DNA of 64,000 nt from CAYOXD01 sp964407825 (lineage in GTDB: Bacteria; Desulfobacterota; Desulfobacteria; Desulfobacterales; JAFDDL01). Each line of letters starts with the position of its first letter. Position 1 is the first letter of the stretch. A program made the translations under genes and the position numbers. Below are positions 16,518 to 24,171 of the stretch, piece after piece. The stretch lies in the NCBI GenBank assembly GCA_964407825.1, contig CAYOXD010000001.1, positions 1 to 64,000 of the forward strand, written 5' to 3'. The notes under the pieces were generated by a model. It was not told the DNA's origin, ran no database searches, and was given only the letters and a program-made list of their open reading frames with translations.

Positions 16518-17039
16518 ATGTCCATGCACATTATCATAGATGGCTACAACCTGATCCGCCAGTCGCACCGGCTGAGCGCCCTTGATCGCAGAGCGCTGCA
16601 GATGGGACGGGAGGCCCTGCTGGACACCCTGGCCGCATACAAGAAAAAGGCATCCCACACCATCACGGTGGTATTCGACGGGGTGGGGGCTCCCGATTTT
16701 GTCCATCATCGGGACAAAATCCAGGGCATCAATGTTACTTACTCCCACCAGGGGGAATCCGCAGATGCGGTGATCCGGCAAATGGTTGCACGGAAACGGG
16801 AAAAGGCGCTGGTGGTCAGCTCCGACCGGGAGGTCGTACAATTTGCCTCGGCAAACGGCGCGGCCACCATCAGCTCACCGGAATTCGAATTCCGCGTAAC
16901 CGAGGCCCTGTACGACGACATGGACCCGGTCGAGGGACAGGAGGAGACCGGGTGGCGCCCCACCACGCGCAAGAAGGGCCCAAGCCGGCGCCTCTCCAAA
17001 AAGGAACGCCGAAACCGGCAGAAAATAAGAAAACTATAA
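16518..17039 (+). CDS. NYN-domain (YacP-like) predicted RNase
   Basis: A 173-residue NYN/PIN-fold protein. Acidic motifs expected of the metal site are visible: IIIDGYNLIR at the start, VVFDGVG, ESADAVI and VVSSDREV. The C-terminus is strongly basic (KKGPSRRLSKKERRNRQK), suitable for RNA contact. YacP (Rae1) of Bacillus is a ribosome-associated endoribonuclease; this protein is shorter and its target is unknown. It follows parB by 61 bases and is 6 bases from the next gene. Confidence 0.85.
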   Translation: MSMHIIIDGYNLIRQSHRLSALDRRALQMGREALLDTLAAYKKKASHTITVVFDGVGAPDFVHHRDKIQGINVTYSHQGESADAVIRQMVARKREKALVVSSDREVVQFASANGAATISSPEFEFRVTEALYDDMDPVEGQEETGWRPTTRKKGPSRRLSKKERRNRQKIRKL

Positions 17040-17045
17040 TCTGAC

Positions 17046-17492
17046 ATGAAACGCATCATCGTCATGGACGGTCAGGGCGGCGGCATCGGCAGCGCCATTA
17101 TTCGCAGACTCAAGGCACACTACGGCGAATCGATGGAGATCATCGCCCTGGGGACAAACGCCATCGCAACCGCCCAGATGCTCAAGGCGGGCGCCAACCG
17201 GGGGGCATCCGGTGAGAATGCCATTGTGCTCACCACACGGGAGGCGGAGCTGCTTATCGGCCCCATCGCCATCGCCCTGCCCCATGCCATGATGGGGGAA
17301 CTCACCCCGAAGATGGCCGAGGCAGTGGTCCTGAGTCCGGCCAAAAAGCTCTTGATTCCGCTGACCCAGGAAAACCTGGCAGTGGTCGGCGCACCGTCCC
17401 TGCCGCTGCCGCACTTGATCGATATGATGATCCAGCAGTACATGGCTGAATCAGCAGATTCCGCAGAACAAGGAGGTCCAACCCATGTGTGA
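17046..17492 (+). CDS. DUF3842 family protein
   Basis: A 148-residue protein of unknown function. It begins KRIIVMDGQGGGIGSAIIRRL, a nucleotide-binding-like glycine loop after a beta strand, and continues with GTNAIATAQMLKAGANRGASGENAI and GPIAIALPHAMMGELTP, which are characteristic of DUF3842. It overlaps the CooT-like gene by 8 bases, a pairing that implies coupled translation and perhaps a shared role with nickel. The fold looks Rossmann-like, but no catalytic residue can be named. Confidence 0.82.
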   Translation: MKRIIVMDGQGGGIGSAIIRRLKAHYGESMEIIALGTNAIATAQMLKAGANRGASGENAIVLTTREAELLIGPIAIALPHAMMGELTPKMAEAVVLSPAKKLLIPLTQENLAVVGAPSLPLPHLIDMMIQQYMAESADSAEQGGPTHV

Positions 17493-17676
17493 AGCCAATG
17501 CCTATATGGTGGCAGGAGAAAGCCAGGAACTGGTAATGGAGGCGGTCGATACCATCATCCCGGATCCAGGTGGAATCCGGCTTACGAGTATTTTCGGAGA
17601 CCAGAAAATCCTGAAGGCCAAAATCCATTCCCTCTCCCTGGTGGACCATAAAATCTTTCTCGAAAAAGAAGGCTGA
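17485..17676 (+). CDS. cooT: CooT-family small nickel-binding protein
   Basis: A 63-residue protein starting MCEANAYM, as in CooT proteins where Cys2 binds nickel in a homodimer. The rest (ELVMEAVDTIIPDPGGIRLTSIFGDQKI and LVDHKIFLE) fits the small beta-barrel fold. CooT is best known as a nickel chaperone for CO dehydrogenase in Rhodospirillum, but many anaerobes carry stand-alone copies. AGGAGG precedes the start by 7-8 bases and the gene overlaps DUF3842. No CODH gene is in the window. Confidence 0.85.
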   Translation: MCEANAYMVAGESQELVMEAVDTIIPDPGGIRLTSIFGDQKILKAKIHSLSLVDHKIFLEKEG

Positions 17677-17687
17677 AAATCCCCCTC

Positions 17688-19364
17688 TTATCCGTAGCGC
17701 TGGGTTTTGGCTTTATCGAGGACCCTGCGGACCATGCCGGCCATCTCCAGCTTGGCAATGGGCTTTATCAGGCAACCATCGATGCCTGTGGCCGTCGCCC
17801 TTTCTGGTGTCAGTTCGGCGCCGAAGCCGGTGCATAGGATTACAGGCACCGCCGGATTGGCCACCTTGATACTCTCGGCAAGTTCCAGCCCCGTCATCTG
17901 GGGCATGCTCATGTCGGTTATCACCAGATCGAAGCGCCGGGGTTCCCTCAGGAACCGCTCCAAAGCGGCCAGGGGACTCAAATCGGCTTCCACCGTGTAG
18001 CCCAGGCGCGTCAACATCACGCGGGCCATCTCCACAATAGCTTTCTCGTCATCCACCAGGAGGATGGTTTCATCGCCGAACTCCAACTGGATCAACTCTT
18101 CGGTTTCCACGACGGCAGGTGCAACGCAGACGGGGAAATAGGCGGAGAAGACGGCCCCATTTCCCGGCTCACTGCTGACCGATACCCCGCCCCCGTGACT
18201 CTTGACGATCCCCTGAACAACGGCAAGCCCGAGGCCCGTGCCCTTTCCGATCGACTTGGTGGTGAAGTAGGGGTCGAATACGCGGTCCATGACGGCCGGA
18301 TCGATGCCCGGACCGGTATCGGAAACCGTCAGCTGAATATAGCGACCCGGATTCAATTCCGGGGGAAGTTCCCGGGCACCCGCCTCGGCAGTGACATTTT
18401 GCAGCCGAACGGTGATGGCGCCACCGGTCATCTCCATGGCCTGGGCCGCATTGCTGCATAAATTCATCAGGACCTGGTAGATAAAGGTCGGTTCGGAAAG
18501 GATTTGATCCTCGACCGCCTGCAGCGAATACTTGAGATCGATATACGCCGGAATCGCCGCCCGAATCAATCGCACCGCCTCCTCGAGGACCGGTACCAGG
18601 CAAATGGGCCTGGGGCAATGTTCGGTCTTTCGGCAGAAGGTGAGCAGCTGCCGAACGATGTCCTGTCCGCGCAGGGCGGCTTTGAGAATCTCCGCAAGGT
18701 AATGACCGGCCGGATTCAGGTCATTGTCACCCTCCAGGGCGAGCTCGCAGTTGCCGGTGATAATACCGAGGATGTTGTTGAAATCATGCGCGATGCCACC
18801 TGTGAGGGTTCCGATGGCCTCCATTTTCTGGGCCTGCTGCAGCTCGATCTGCAACCGCTTCTGTTCGGTCAGGTCAATATCCAGGCAATACATCTCCGTT
18901 TCCTTGTACTTGTTCGGGATGGCCACGTGGGAAGACAGAACCGGCACGCGGGAGCCATCCTTGCGTTGCAGGGAAAACTCGCCGGGAGGCGGCATTTCGC
19001 CGGTTTCGGCGCCATGCCGGATGATCTCGGTCACCTTCTCGCGCATCTCCTCGGGGATAATGAGATCCAGGAGGTTTTTCCCAATGGCCTCCTCCGGGGT
19101 ATACCCATAGGTTCCAGCGTTGGCCTTGTTCCAATAATGAACGGTGCCATCCGGATAATAGCCCTGAATGGCGATGGGCGCCTCCTCGACCAGTCTGCGA
19201 AAGCGCTCTTCGCTCTGCCTCAGGGACAGCTCGGCCCTTTGGCGTTCGGAAATGTCACCGTACCTTTCCTCGCACTTCTCTGCGTCGCGCTTGAGCCGGG
19301 AAACCTCCTCCTCTAACCGCGCCACCTGAGCTTCCAGCTCTTGGTAAGAAAGCCGTTTTTTCAA
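17688..19364 (-). CDS. PAS-containing hybrid histidine kinase with receiver domain
   Basis: A protein of about 558 residues. Order: N-terminal coiled coil (YQELEAQVARLEEEVSRLKRD), a PAS domain (FRRLVEEAPIAIQGY, VHYWNKANAGTYGY), H-box GGIAHDFNN, N-box NLCSNAAQAM, G-boxes DTGPGID and GKGTGLGLAVV, then a C-terminal receiver (LLVDDEKAIVEM, phospho-acceptor in LVITDMSMPQM, lysine in CLIKPIAK). No transmembrane segment is seen, so it is cytoplasmic. The start is taken as TTG at 19364, 5 bases after the plsY stop with AGGAAGG upstream; an ATG at 19397 is in frame but lies inside plsY. Confidence 0.9.
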   Translation of the reverse strand: MKKRLSYQELEAQVARLEEEVSRLKRDAEKCEERYGDISERQRAELSLRQSEERFRRLVEEAPIAIQGYYPDGTVHYWNKANAGTYGYTPEEAIGKNLLDLIIPEEMREKVTEIIRHGAETGEMPPPGEFSLQRKDGSRVPVLSSHVAIPNKYKETEMYCLDIDLTEQKRLQIELQQAQKMEAIGTLTGGIAHDFNNILGIITGNCELALEGDNDLNPAGHYLAEILKAALRGQDIVRQLLTFCRKTEHCPRPICLVPVLEEAVRLIRAAIPAYIDLKYSLQAVEDQILSEPTFIYQVLMNLCSNAAQAMEMTGGAITVRLQNVTAEAGARELPPELNPGRYIQLTVSDTGPGIDPAVMDRVFDPYFTTKSIGKGTGLGLAVVQGIVKSHGGGVSVSSEPGNGAVFSAYFPVCVAPAVVETEELIQLEFGDETILLVDDEKAIVEMARVMLTRLGYTVEADLSPLAALERFLREPRRFDLVITDMSMPQMTGLELAESIKVANPAVPVILCTGFGAELTPERATATGIDGCLIKPIAKLEMAGMVRRVLDKAKTQRYG

Positions 19365-19368
19365 ACAA

Positions 19369-20022
19369 TCAGCCCTTCCTTTTCGAGGGATTTCCAAAAA
19401 CCGGTTCGGTCCCCTCCATCAACCGCCGGATATTCGCCCCATGACGAAAAAAGATCAGAATAGCCATCAACAGGGCGGATGCGGTAAAATAACCCGAGCG
19501 GCTCCACAGAAACACCGCGACGGGCAGGACCGCCGCAGCGGCAAGGGAACCGGCGGAAACACGCCGACTCCCTCCAAAAACCAGACAGAAGGCAAGGAAG
19601 GAACACAGGCAGGCCGCAGGCGACATGACCAGGAAACATCCAAATGCAGTGGCAACGCCCTTCCCGCCGGTTCTGAACCTCAGGTATATGGGGAATAGAT
19701 GTCCCAGGAAGGCTGCCGTGGCCGCCACCCCCATAAGCGCCTGGCCCGAAGGCCCGGTGGTGCCCATCCACGCTCCGGCGACATAAACCGGCAGGGCACC
19801 CTTGAGCATATCCAGCGCAAGGGTCGCGATGCCCAGCGACCTTCCTGCCAGCCGAGCCACATTGGTGGCACCGATGTTGCCACTGCCAAGACATCGAATA
19901 TCCGCATCACCGCGCCATCGGGTCAAGACAAGGCCCCAGGGCACGGCCCCCAGGAGGTAGGCCGTCACTGTCAAGGCACCTGCAAGGGCAACCGGTGGTA
20001 GTGGAAGATTCACCGGCCCCAT
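19369..20022 (-). CDS. plsY: Glycerol-3-phosphate acyltransferase PlsY
   Basis: A 217-residue integral membrane enzyme that transfers an acyl group from acyl-phosphate to glycerol-3-phosphate, the first step of phospholipid synthesis. It has the three PlsY motifs: LGSGNIGATNVAR, the KGALPVY stretch with a following GHLFPIYLRFRTGGKGVAT, and a polytopic hydrophobic pattern of about five segments. The C-terminal tail ends in a basic KRKG that overlaps the leader of the kinase gene. Confidence 0.93.
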   Translation of the reverse strand: MGPVNLPLPPVALAGALTVTAYLLGAVPWGLVLTRWRGDADIRCLGSGNIGATNVARLAGRSLGIATLALDMLKGALPVYVAGAWMGTTGPSGQALMGVAATAAFLGHLFPIYLRFRTGGKGVATAFGCFLVMSPAACLCSFLAFCLVFGGSRRVSAGSLAAAAVLPVAVFLWSRSGYFTASALLMAILIFFRHGANIRRLMEGTEPVFGNPSKRKG

Positions 20023-20134
20023 GATGTCGTGATCCTTCCCATGGTGCGTCCTGAATCCCCCCCTTGAAGTCGAAATATTGCCAGGGCCATGTTCTATTTC
20101 TTTAGTGAAAAATGGGCATCAAATCAAGGGGATG

Positions 20135-20163
20135 TTGACTTTTCATGCTTTAGCGTGTATAAA
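20135..20163 (+). promoter_or_regulatory. Strong sigma70-like promoter of the FapA-family gene
   Basis: TTGACT (20135-20140), 17-base spacer, TATAAA (20158-20163). Transcription would start near 20170, about 80 bases before the start codon. Confidence 0.65.
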
Positions 20164-20251
20164 TGGTTAAAATAACAGAAAGACATCGGTGACATGAGAA
20201 CCGGCGGCCGCATAAAGGGCCTCCAGCCAAGCCCTATCTGGAGCGGGCACC

Positions 20252-22845
20252 ATGACTGAGCAGAACATAGCCAGGACCGCATGTCCCAATTGCAGCACCA
20301 GCTACAAGCTGGCCGCCCCTGATCTAATAGGCAAAACGGTCACCTGCAAGCGCTGCGGTACCCGATTCGAAGCCACTCCGGGCAACCACCGGAGGACCTA
20401 CCCCCTCATTGGCAAGCTGGCCATTCGCTACGGGCTCATTGGCCAGGATCAACTCGAGTCCGCCTTGGCCTATCAGGCGGCCCACTCAGCCTCCAGCCCG
20501 GAAATGGATCTTCGTGATATCTTCCTTGAAAAGGGTTTCATCAACGACCAACAGCGCAATATGCTCCACCTGGTGGAAAAGTACTGGCAGGTGAGCCAAC
20601 TGGGCAAGGGATTTTGCAGGCTCGCCCTGGCCCGGAATCTCATCAGCAAGGAGGATGCCAGGGAGGTTGTTCGTTCCCAATCCGAAAGATTCAAAAGGCA
20701 CAAGACGATCCATCGCATCGCCGATCTGCTGGTGGAGACCGGGAAAATAACACCGGCCCAGCGCGATACGGTGCTCGAACTCCAGGGCCGCCTGGGCCGC
20801 ACCGCCGCTATCGGCGAGAAAAAGAAAGCAGCAGAAGTAGCACCGGCGCCCCCCGCCGATCCCGTATCGCCCCTGTTCGAGCCCCCATCGTCTGCCGAAG
20901 CCCTCTGGACCGAGGAGACACTGCCGATGACAGGTGCCGACAACCGGCTTGAACCGGAGGAGACTCAGCCGATGGCAGGTGCCGACAACCGGCTTGAACC
21001 GGAGGANNNNNNNNNNNNNNNNNNNNNNNNNNNNNNNNNNNNNNNNNNNNNNNNNNNNNNNNNNNNNNNNNNNNNNNNNNNNNNNNNNNNNNNNNNNNNN
21101 NNNNNNAACCGGAGGAGACTCAGCCGATGGCAGGTGCCGGCAACCGGCTTGAACCGGAGGAAACTCAGCCGAGGGCAGGTGCCGGCAACCGGCTTGAACC
21201 GGAGGAGACTCAGCCGAGGGCAGGTGCCGGCAACCGGCTTGAACCGGAGGAGACTCAGCCGAGGGCAGGTGCCGGCAACCGGCTTGAACTGGTGGTGGCC
21301 GAGGACGGCATGACCGCCACTTTGCAGCCGGTGGAAGGGGGGGCGGCGACCAACACGCTGGAATACGTCCAGAACCTTCTGGCCAATGCCGGCATCACCA
21401 CCGGCATCCTTGCCGATGAGCGCATCGTTTCATACCTGAAAACGGATGCGCTCTACGGCAAACCGCTCCAAGTGGCCCGGGGGACCCCCCCCGAACCCGG
21501 AGCGGACGCGAAGCTCACCCACCATTATGAAACCCATCAACAGGTGGGGAAAGTCCTCGCCGGAGGCAATATCGACTACCGGGAAAGGGGCGAAATCCCC
21601 CATGTCAAGAAGGGGGATCTGCTCATCGAAAAAACCCCCCTGAAACCGAGCCAGCCGGGGCTGGACATCTTCGGCCACTCCATTTCAGTGCCCCCCACCG
21701 CCGATGTGAAGCTTCGAAGCGGGGCCGGGACCATGGTATCCGAGGACGGCCTCCAGCTCATCGCCCTTATCGACGGGCAGCCCAAAATGACCTTCGGAGG
21801 ACGCCTGTCCGTGCTGAGCGAGCTGAAAATCGACGGGGATGTGGACCTGAAAACGGGACATATCAACTTTGAAGGCCACATCGTGGTCACCGGCTGCGTT
21901 CAGTCCGGATTCCGGGTGCGGGGCCACAGCCTCACGGCCAAGGAAATCACGGGGGCCCAAGTCCGGGTCACGGGGGACGTTACCGTCACCGGCGGCATCA
22001 TCGGCGCGGACATCAACTGCCAGGCAAATATCGAGGCCAGATACATTAAAAACAGTCGGGTCTCCGCCTTCGGAGATATCCGCGTTTCCAAGGAAATAAC
22101 CGACTCCACCATCGAAACCAGCGGTGCCTGCCGGGTTGAAACCGGCAAGATCATCACCAGCACCCTTTCGGCAAAGCAGGGGATCCACTGCAAGGAGATG
22201 GGGACCGATGTCTCTTCCCCCTGCCGTCTGGCGGTAGGGGTGGATGCCCATATTGAACGGGAGCTCCAGGGCATCCAGGATGCCATCGCCAGGCGCAACA
22301 CGAAGCTGGACCAACTGAAAGCCCGACGGACCGCCGTGGATATCGACAAACAATCCCTTGACCAGAGACTCATCCAGCTGGCGCAGGTCCAGGATCGCTC
22401 CCTGGTAGAGCAGCGCGAGGTCCAGGAAGGCCTGGAGCACCTGAAGAACAGTGCGCCGGCCGAGGCGGTTCAGGACGCTGAAAACCGCATCAAGGAACTC
22501 GGTCAACGGGCAAGGGACGCCGAGGCCACCCTCACCGAGCTCTTTGACACCCAGGATGAAGTCGACCGGAAATTGGCGAACCTGGAGGATCAAATACGCC
22601 CCCTTCGCGACGAAATCGAGGAGCTTTTGGATGAGAAGCGCGGCATCGAGGAATGGGCCAAGAACTGCAAATCCGTTGCCGCGGTCAGTGTCAGCGGACC
22701 GATCTATGTGGGAACCATCGTGGCCGGCGTCCATACCCAGCTGCGGCTCGCCGATACCTGCCGCCACGTTCGAATCCAGGAGGTCAAGATCACCGACCCG
22801 GATGCGACGAGCGACTGGGAGATGCGCATCAATCCGTTTCGGTAG
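20252..22845 (+). CDS. FapA/DUF342 polymer-fold protein with N-terminal zinc ribbon and repeat linker
   Basis: One gene split by an assembly gap. The N-terminal zinc ribbon (CPNCSTSYKL, CKRCGTRFEA; residues about 9-35) is followed by four LxxLxxxxGLI...QL..A helical half-repeats (residues about 52-190) that resemble the MshEN/GspE-N fold. A linker of 15-residue repeats follows, then the FapA region: EYVQNLLANAGITTGI, GDLLIEKTPLKPSQPG, a right-handed beta-helix with repeated G-x-V/I rungs, and a C-terminal coiled coil. The frame changes across the 100 Ns, but only because the placeholder has the wrong length: real repeat units need a gap of 35 + 45n bases. FapA-like proteins are large polymer-forming proteins of uncertain role. 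Confidence 0.85.
20926..21294 (+). repeat. 45-base (15-residue) coding tandem repeat, interrupted by gap
   Basis: The unit encodes ADNRLEPEETQPMAG or variants (GNRLEPEETQPRAG). At least two copies precede and four follow the run of Ns. The units are almost identical at DNA level (D to G and M to R changes are single bases), which suggests recent expansion and explains the assembly break. The repeat is acidic, glutamate- and proline-rich, and probably extended. Confidence 0.9.
21007..21106. other. Assembly gap (100 Ns)
   Basis: Exactly 100 Ns, a conventional scaffold placeholder of unknown real size. It lies in the middle of the repeat array. Confidence 0.98.
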
Positions 22846-22848
22846 TTC

Positions 22849-22894
22849 GTGTCCATCCAGAAATGGCCAATTTGCCCGATATCTGGATGGACAC
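22849..22894. terminator. Bidirectional hairpin between convergent genes
   Basis: GTGTCCATCCAGA (22849-22861) pairs perfectly with TCTGGATGGACAC (22882-22894) around a 20-base loop. It begins 4 bases after the FapA-family stop and ends 4 bases before the end of the receiver-TPR gene, so it is placed to terminate both. No clear U-tract is present. Confidence 0.55.
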
Positions 22895-22897
22895 TAG

Positions 22898-23911
22898 TTA
22901 GAAGGTCCCCAGCTCGATGGCGCTGAGGATTTCCTTTGCCTCCTTGAAATCGGGGGCCCTTTTCAGGGCTTCGGTGAAATAGAGCTTGGCCTTACCCGGG
23001 TCGTTCAGGTCCAGGTGAAGCCGGCCCATGTTGTAGTAGATATGGGGGGAATCGGGATGGATCCTGAGCGCTTTCTGGTAGTGTTTCAGGGCGGCGGCAA
23101 ATTCCCCCTTCTTCCGGTATAGCACCCCAAGGCTGTTGTATACGTTGACTGTGTCCGGGTTAATTTCCATGATCTCATTCAGGATTTCCTCGGCGTCCTC
23201 GACCTTTTCCCGAGTCATGTAAATGTCGGCCGCCTTCTGAAGCGCCGTCTCGGCCTCCTTTTTCCGCCCCAGCTGCTGGTAGGCCCGCCCCATGGCCTCG
23301 TATGCCTTGGCAAAAAGCCGGTCCAGTTGGGTAGCCTTACGAAAGGCGATAATAGCCTCGCCGTATTTTTCCTGTGAGGTCTTGATATAGCCGATGTTGT
23401 AGTATACCTCTGCGCTGTCACCCTGTTCCACCATGGTCTCGAACACGCCCAGGGCCGACTCATACTCATTGCTCTCGATCAGCTTGAGTCCCCTGTCCAG
23501 TGTCTGCCGTGTGTGAACCACCTCCGGGGCCTCTTCCGGTTCGGTTCCGATCGTCTCCATCTTTTGTCTGAAATTCTTCACATCGATGGGCTTGACAATC
23601 AGGCCGGTCACCCCCTCCCTTCCGGCCATGACCACCTTCACCTTGGTAAAGGCCGAGTGGGTCAGGAAAAACGCAATATTGTAGAGACGATCATGCTCCC
23701 TTGCCTTTTTCAGTAATTCCAGCCCCCCCATCCCCGGCATTTCCATTTCCGCTATGACACAGTCATAGCGCCGGAACCGGAGCATCCGCCAAGCCTCATC
23801 TCCCTGCCGGGTCTCCTCTATCTCCTGAAAGCCGAAATACTTCAAGGCATCCTGAAGGTCTCTCAACGCCCAGGTATTGTCATCCACGAGTAAAAAGGCC
23901 TTTGTTTTCAT
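22898..23911 (-). CDS. Atypical receiver domain fused to TPR repeats
   Basis: A 337-residue protein. Residues 1-125 are a CheY-like receiver (AFLLVDDNTWALRDLQDAL, FLTHSAFTK, LIVKPIDVKNF). The acidic pocket (DD) and the lysine are present. The phospho-acceptor position, however, is glutamate (DCVIAEMEMPGMGG instead of ..xD-x-x-MPG). Residues about 140-335 form five to six TPR units (AEVYYNIGYIKTSQEKYGEAI, NVYNSLGVLYRKKGEFAAAL, PHIYYNMGRLHLDL). It is probably an adaptor whose activity does not depend on phosphorylation. Confidence 0.88.
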   Translation of the reverse strand: MKTKAFLLVDDNTWALRDLQDALKYFGFQEIEETRQGDEAWRMLRFRRYDCVIAEMEMPGMGGLELLKKAREHDRLYNIAFFLTHSAFTKVKVVMAGREGVTGLIVKPIDVKNFRQKMETIGTEPEEAPEVVHTRQTLDRGLKLIESNEYESALGVFETMVEQGDSAEVYYNIGYIKTSQEKYGEAIIAFRKATQLDRLFAKAYEAMGRAYQQLGRKKEAETALQKAADIYMTREKVEDAEEILNEIMEINPDTVNVYNSLGVLYRKKGEFAAALKHYQKALRIHPDSPHIYYNMGRLHLDLNDPGKAKLYFTEALKRAPDFKEAKEILSAIELGTF

Positions 23912-24025
23912 GGAGTCCTCATCCGTCCCTTCGAAATCTCGCCGGAGGCGCCTCCGGAACCGCCGGCTCCTGATGACGGTCTTTCAGAGATAAACGTACC
24001 ATAGCACAGGTAACGATCCGAAAAC

Positions 24026-24120
24026 CAGGGATCGGCGATTCGAACGGAACCAGGTTCATTAACCCCGGCCGCGCCAAACCAACGCCCCGGGGTCTCAAAC
24101 GCAAAAGCAGCCGATCCCTG
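24026..24120. repeat. 38-base dispersed repeat, copy B, inside an 11-base inverted repeat
   Basis: The 38-base unit (24033-24070, minus orientation) is bracketed by CAGGGATCGGC (24026-24036) and GCCGATCCCTG (24110-24120). After the unit the sequence also resembles the outer arm that follows copy C (GGCCG...ACGCAA.AGC), so copies B and C share more than the 38 bases. It lies in the 260-base space between the receiver-TPR gene and the adenylate cyclase gene. Confidence 0.7.
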
Positions 24121-24171
24121 TGAGCGGCATTGAAATTTTGGACTGCCATCGCAGCACATGAGTGGGACCCA

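Noticed and set aside
20926..21294. CRISPR-like array because of regular repeats
   Set aside because: Repeats are contiguous, have no unique spacers, and lie in frame in a protein-coding gene.
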